The notes beneath the pieces are model-generated. The model was given only the letters and a program-made list of their open reading frames with translations. It was not told where the DNA came from and did not search any database. Position numbers and translations under genes: made by a program. From positions 1 through 5,692 of the forward strand of contig JBGTLW010000297.1 of the NCBI GenBank assembly GCA_041743835.1: a stretch of 5,692 bases of DNA, written 5' to 3'. This document shows, piece by piece, positions 4,218 through 5,692 of this stretch (position 1 is its first letter; each line of letters begins with the position of its first letter). This stretch comes from JBGTLW01 sp041743835 (GTDB taxonomy: Bacteria; Planctomycetota; Phycisphaerae; Phycisphaerales; Phycisphaeraceae).

Positions 4218-5327
4218 ATGACCGACCCCACGCCCGCCGAGCCGCGCACACGCCACGTCGTCGGCTGCATGACCGGCACCAGCCTCGACGGGCTGGACTG
4301 CGCACTGACCCGCATCACCGGCTGCGGGCTGGGCATGGCCGCCCAGTTCCTCGGCCTCGTCAGTCGGCCGTTCAACGACCAGTTCCGCGCCACGCTCCGC
4401 CGATTGGCGGAGGGCCACGCCGCCCCACCGATCGATTATTTGAGGGCCGCACGCACGCTGGGTGTACTCCACGCGGACGCGGTGGCGCAGTTGATAAGCG
4501 AGTGTGGTCACACAATAGAACCGAGCCGCCGCGTCCCCGCGGCGGACACGCCTCGTGGACGAGGCGGCTCTGATACACAGCGCCCCATGCACACAAAGGC
4601 TCCGGGGGCAGTTCCGGGGGCGGGGGCGGGGGCGATTGATTTCATCGTCGCGCATGGGCAAACCATCTGGCACGCGCCGCAGGACACGCTGAGCTGGCAA
4701 CTGTTCGACCCTTGGCCGCTGGTGAAGCACATTGGCGTGCCGGTGTGTTATGACCTGCGGCAGGCCGACCTGATCGCCGGCGGACAGGGCGCACCCATCA
4801 CACCGATCGCGGATTGGGTGATGTATCGCCACCACGCCGACGCGGTGGTGAACCTCGGCGGCATCGCCAACATGACCGCGCTGGCTACAGACCCCGCAAG
4901 CATCACCGCGTCGGACCTGTGCCCGTGCAATCTGCTGCTCGATGGTGTGGTCACGCGGCTGTACCCCGAGCATCACTACGACCCGGACGGCCGCATCGCG
5001 CGCAGCGGCAAGGTGATTGAAGTGCTGAAGATGGCGGTGGTGACGGATGTGGTCGGGGCGATTGGCGATGCGCGGACTCTTGGCCGCGAACAGTTGCCCG
5101 AGGCGATGCTCGATCACTGGGTCGGCACGGCGCGGCAGTATCAGGAACCGGCGGATATCGTGGCGACGTACACCGAGGCGGTGGCGGAGCTGCTTGGCAT
5201 CGCGCTGGCGGGTCGCGGGCGGGCAAGGCGCACCGATTACGCCCCTCGCGGATTGGGTGATGTATCGCCACCACGCCGACGCGGTGGTGAACCTCGGCGG
5301 CATCGCCAACATGACCGCGCTGGCTGA
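4218..5327 (+). CDS. anmK: Anhydro-N-acetylmuramic acid kinase, C-terminally disrupted
   Basis: AnmK opens and phosphorylates 1,6-anhydro-MurNAc to MurNAc-6-phosphate with ATP in cytoplasmic recycling of peptidoglycan. Family motifs in this 369-aa frame are GCMTGTSLDGLD (16-27), HGQTIWH (146-152), YDLRQADLIAGGQGAPI (178-194), VNLGGIANMT (211-220), SDLCPCNLLLDG (232-243, matching the usual FDTGPGN with the Asp kept), YDPDGRIARSGK (254-265), RTLGREQL (286-293) and DIVATYTEAV (313-322). Residues 1-335 are AnmK-like except for an insertion at about 103-139 (palindromic repeat plus quadruplex motif). After Arg335 (ending 5222) the frame enters a second copy of the gene out of register; residues 336-369 are an Arg-rich nonsense tail ending at TGA 5325-5327. 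The GGG nucleotide-binding loop and the rest of the C-terminus are therefore missing from this product, which is probably inactive unless reads show otherwise. The ATG at 4218 is preferred (TATGCT 7 bases upstream); ATG 4206 adds four residues. Confidence 0.85.
   Translation: MTDPTPAEPRTRHVVGCMTGTSLDGLDCALTRITGCGLGMAAQFLGLVSRPFNDQFRATLRRLAEGHAAPPIDYLRAARTLGVLHADAVAQLISECGHTIEPSRRVPAADTPRGRGGSDTQRPMHTKAPGAVPGAGAGAIDFIVAHGQTIWHAPQDTLSWQLFDPWPLVKHIGVPVCYDLRQADLIAGGQGAPITPIADWVMYRHHADAVVNLGGIANMTALATDPASITASDLCPCNLLLDGVVTRLYPEHHYDPDGRIARSGKVIEVLKMAVVTDVVGAIGDARTLGREQLPEAMLDHWVGTARQYQEPADIVATYTEAVAELLGIALAGRGRARRTDYAPRGLGDVSPPRRRGGEPRRHRQHDRAG
4523..4570. repeat. Double-hairpin palindromic element inserted in frame in anmK
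   Basis: Outer arms GAGCCGCC (4523-4530) and GGCGGCTC (4563-4570) are exact inverse complements. Inside lie hairpin 1, CCGCCGCG/CGCGGCGG (4526-4533 and 4538-4545, loop TCCC), and hairpin 2, CGCCTCG/CGAGGCG (4549-4555 and 4560-4566, loop TGGA). The outer and inner pairings compete, as in a cruciform or three-way junction. It adds about 16 residues (RRVPAADTPRGRGG and flanks) with no counterpart in ordinary AnmK, where only a few residues separate the helix before it from the HGQT motif. It looks like a dispersed palindromic repeat that kept the frame open. Confidence 0.7.
4604..4632 (+). other. G-quadruplex motif, four G5 tracts
   Basis: Four runs of exactly five G lie at 4604-4608, 4616-4620, 4622-4626 and 4628-4632, with loops of 7, 1 and 1 bases. 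This fits a very stable quadruplex on the coding strand and in the mRNA. It encodes the low-complexity PGAVPGAGAGA (about 129-139) just before the conserved IDFIVAHGQT of AnmK, and sits in the same insertion as the palindrome. Formation in cells is inferred. Confidence 0.65.
4779..5223 (+). repeat. Tandem segment copy 1 (anmK C-terminal region)
   Basis: This is the first of two tandem homologous segments. It runs from the codons for GGQGAPITP to GRGR, in frame with the anmK N-terminal part. Compared by eye with copy 2 it differs at about 42 of about 444 positions and lacks a 9-bp unit (codons GEP) between its Gln-Glu-Pro and Ala-Asp-Ile codons. Its last 6 bases, GGCGGG (5218-5223), are shared with the start of copy 2. 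Confidence 0.9.
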
Positions 5328-5670
5328 AGACCCCAAGGGTGTCGAAGCGTCGGACATGTGCCCGTGCAATCTGCTGCTTGATGGTGTGGTTAGTCGCCTG
5401 TACCCCGAGCATCGGTACGACCCGGACGGGCGCATCGCGCGCAGTGGCAAGGTGGTCGAAGTGCTGAAGATGGCGGTGGTGACGGACGTGGTTGCCGCGA
5501 TAGGCGATGCGCGGACCCTTGGCCGCGAACAGTTGCCCGAGCCGCTGCTCGATCAATGGGTCGGCACCGCGCGGCAGTATCAGGAACCGGGGGAGCCAGC
5601 GGACATCGTGGCGACGTACACCGAGGCGGTGGCGGAGCTGCTTGGCATCGCGCTGGCGGGGCGCGGGCGG
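5218..5670 (+). repeat. Tandem segment copy 2 (anmK C-terminal region)
   Basis: Second tandem segment, starting GGCGGGCAAGGCGCACC and matching copy 1 at an offset of 439 bases (448 after the extra 9 bp). Because 439 is not a multiple of three, it is shifted one frame from copy 1. An 80-base block (5246-5325) is identical to copy 1 (4807-4886), while sequence on both sides differs often. After 5670 it goes on into new anmK sequence. Confidence 0.9.
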
Positions 5671-5692
5671 GTGGTGCTCGCCGGTGGCGGGG
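5218..5692 (+). pseudogene. anmK: Second anmK C-terminal part, 5'-truncated, runs off window
   Basis: In the frame with codons starting at 5218 the DNA is open to the window end. It encodes GGQGAPITPLADW, VNLGGIANMT, SDMCPCNLLLDG, YDPDGRIARSGK, RTLGREQL, DIVATYTEAV and, beyond copy 1, GRGRVVLAGGG. The last matches the nucleotide-binding loop expected next in AnmK (usually a V-x-GGG-S-R-N type). It lacks the N-terminal part with the GTSLDG loop and the HGQT motif, so it cannot be a kinase alone. The first in-frame ATG is at 5260, overlapping the end of the upstream frame (stop 5325-5327), so re-initiation is formally possible but has no clear ribosome binding site. It is either the true 3' end of a gene disrupted by duplication or frameshift, or the remnant of a second, tandem anmK. 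Confidence 0.75.

Noticed and set aside
5218..5226. Programmed ribosomal frameshift joining the two anmK frames
   Set aside because: The junction CGGGCGGGCAAGG is not a recognised slippery heptamer, and a shifted product would still contain the C-terminal segment twice, so a rearrangement explains it better.
4191..5450. 419-codon - strand open frame opposite anmK
   Set aside because: The + strand shows unmistakable AnmK motifs; the antisense product is Arg/His-rich with no recognisable motif, and its repeat structure merely mirrors the tandem segments.

Overview
The window is GC-rich, compact bacterial DNA. Codon use, the mix of families (ThuA-like protein beside an AP-endonuclease-2-type sugar isomerase), GC-rich palindromic repeats and near-leaderless starts all suggest a planctomycete, perhaps of the Phycisphaerae type. 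This is inferred from style and family content; there is no rRNA or other marker here.

Layout, left to right. (1) The last 40 codons of an unrecognised + strand gene end at 122 and are closed by a clear intrinsic terminator (181-213). (2) Two + strand sugar-metabolism genes follow: a ThuA-domain protein (279-1085) and a TIM-barrel sugar phosphate isomerase/epimerase-like protein (1189-1947). They probably act in one carbohydrate pathway. (3) A pair of hairpins (1954-2052) lies between convergent genes. (4) A complete class III-type polyphosphate kinase 2 gene lies on the - strand (2060-2866). (5) A second copy of the double-hairpin module (2912-2970) follows. (6) A 398-aa unrecognised protein with one N-terminal membrane anchor lies on the - strand (2985-4181). 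(7) A 36-bp divergent promoter region leads into anmK (anhydro-N-acetylmuramic acid kinase) on the + strand, which is cut by the window end.

The most unusual part is anmK. Its N-terminal part carries an in-frame insertion made of a double-hairpin palindromic repeat (4523-4570) followed by a four-tract G5 quadruplex motif (4604-4632). Its C-terminal part is present twice in tandem: 4779-5223 and 5218-5670, about 90% identical, joined at a 6-bp microhomology. The second copy is in a different frame, so the first reading frame runs into a stop at 5327. Differences between the copies are concentrated at third codon positions and include an in-frame 9-bp indel. The two copies therefore diverged while both were under coding selection, before the present out-of-frame arrangement arose. 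Possible explanations are deletion between tandem paralogues, recombination with a diverged allele, or a mixed-strain assembly. I found no CRISPR array, transposase, tRNA or rRNA. No stretch longer than about 160 bases lacks a gene.
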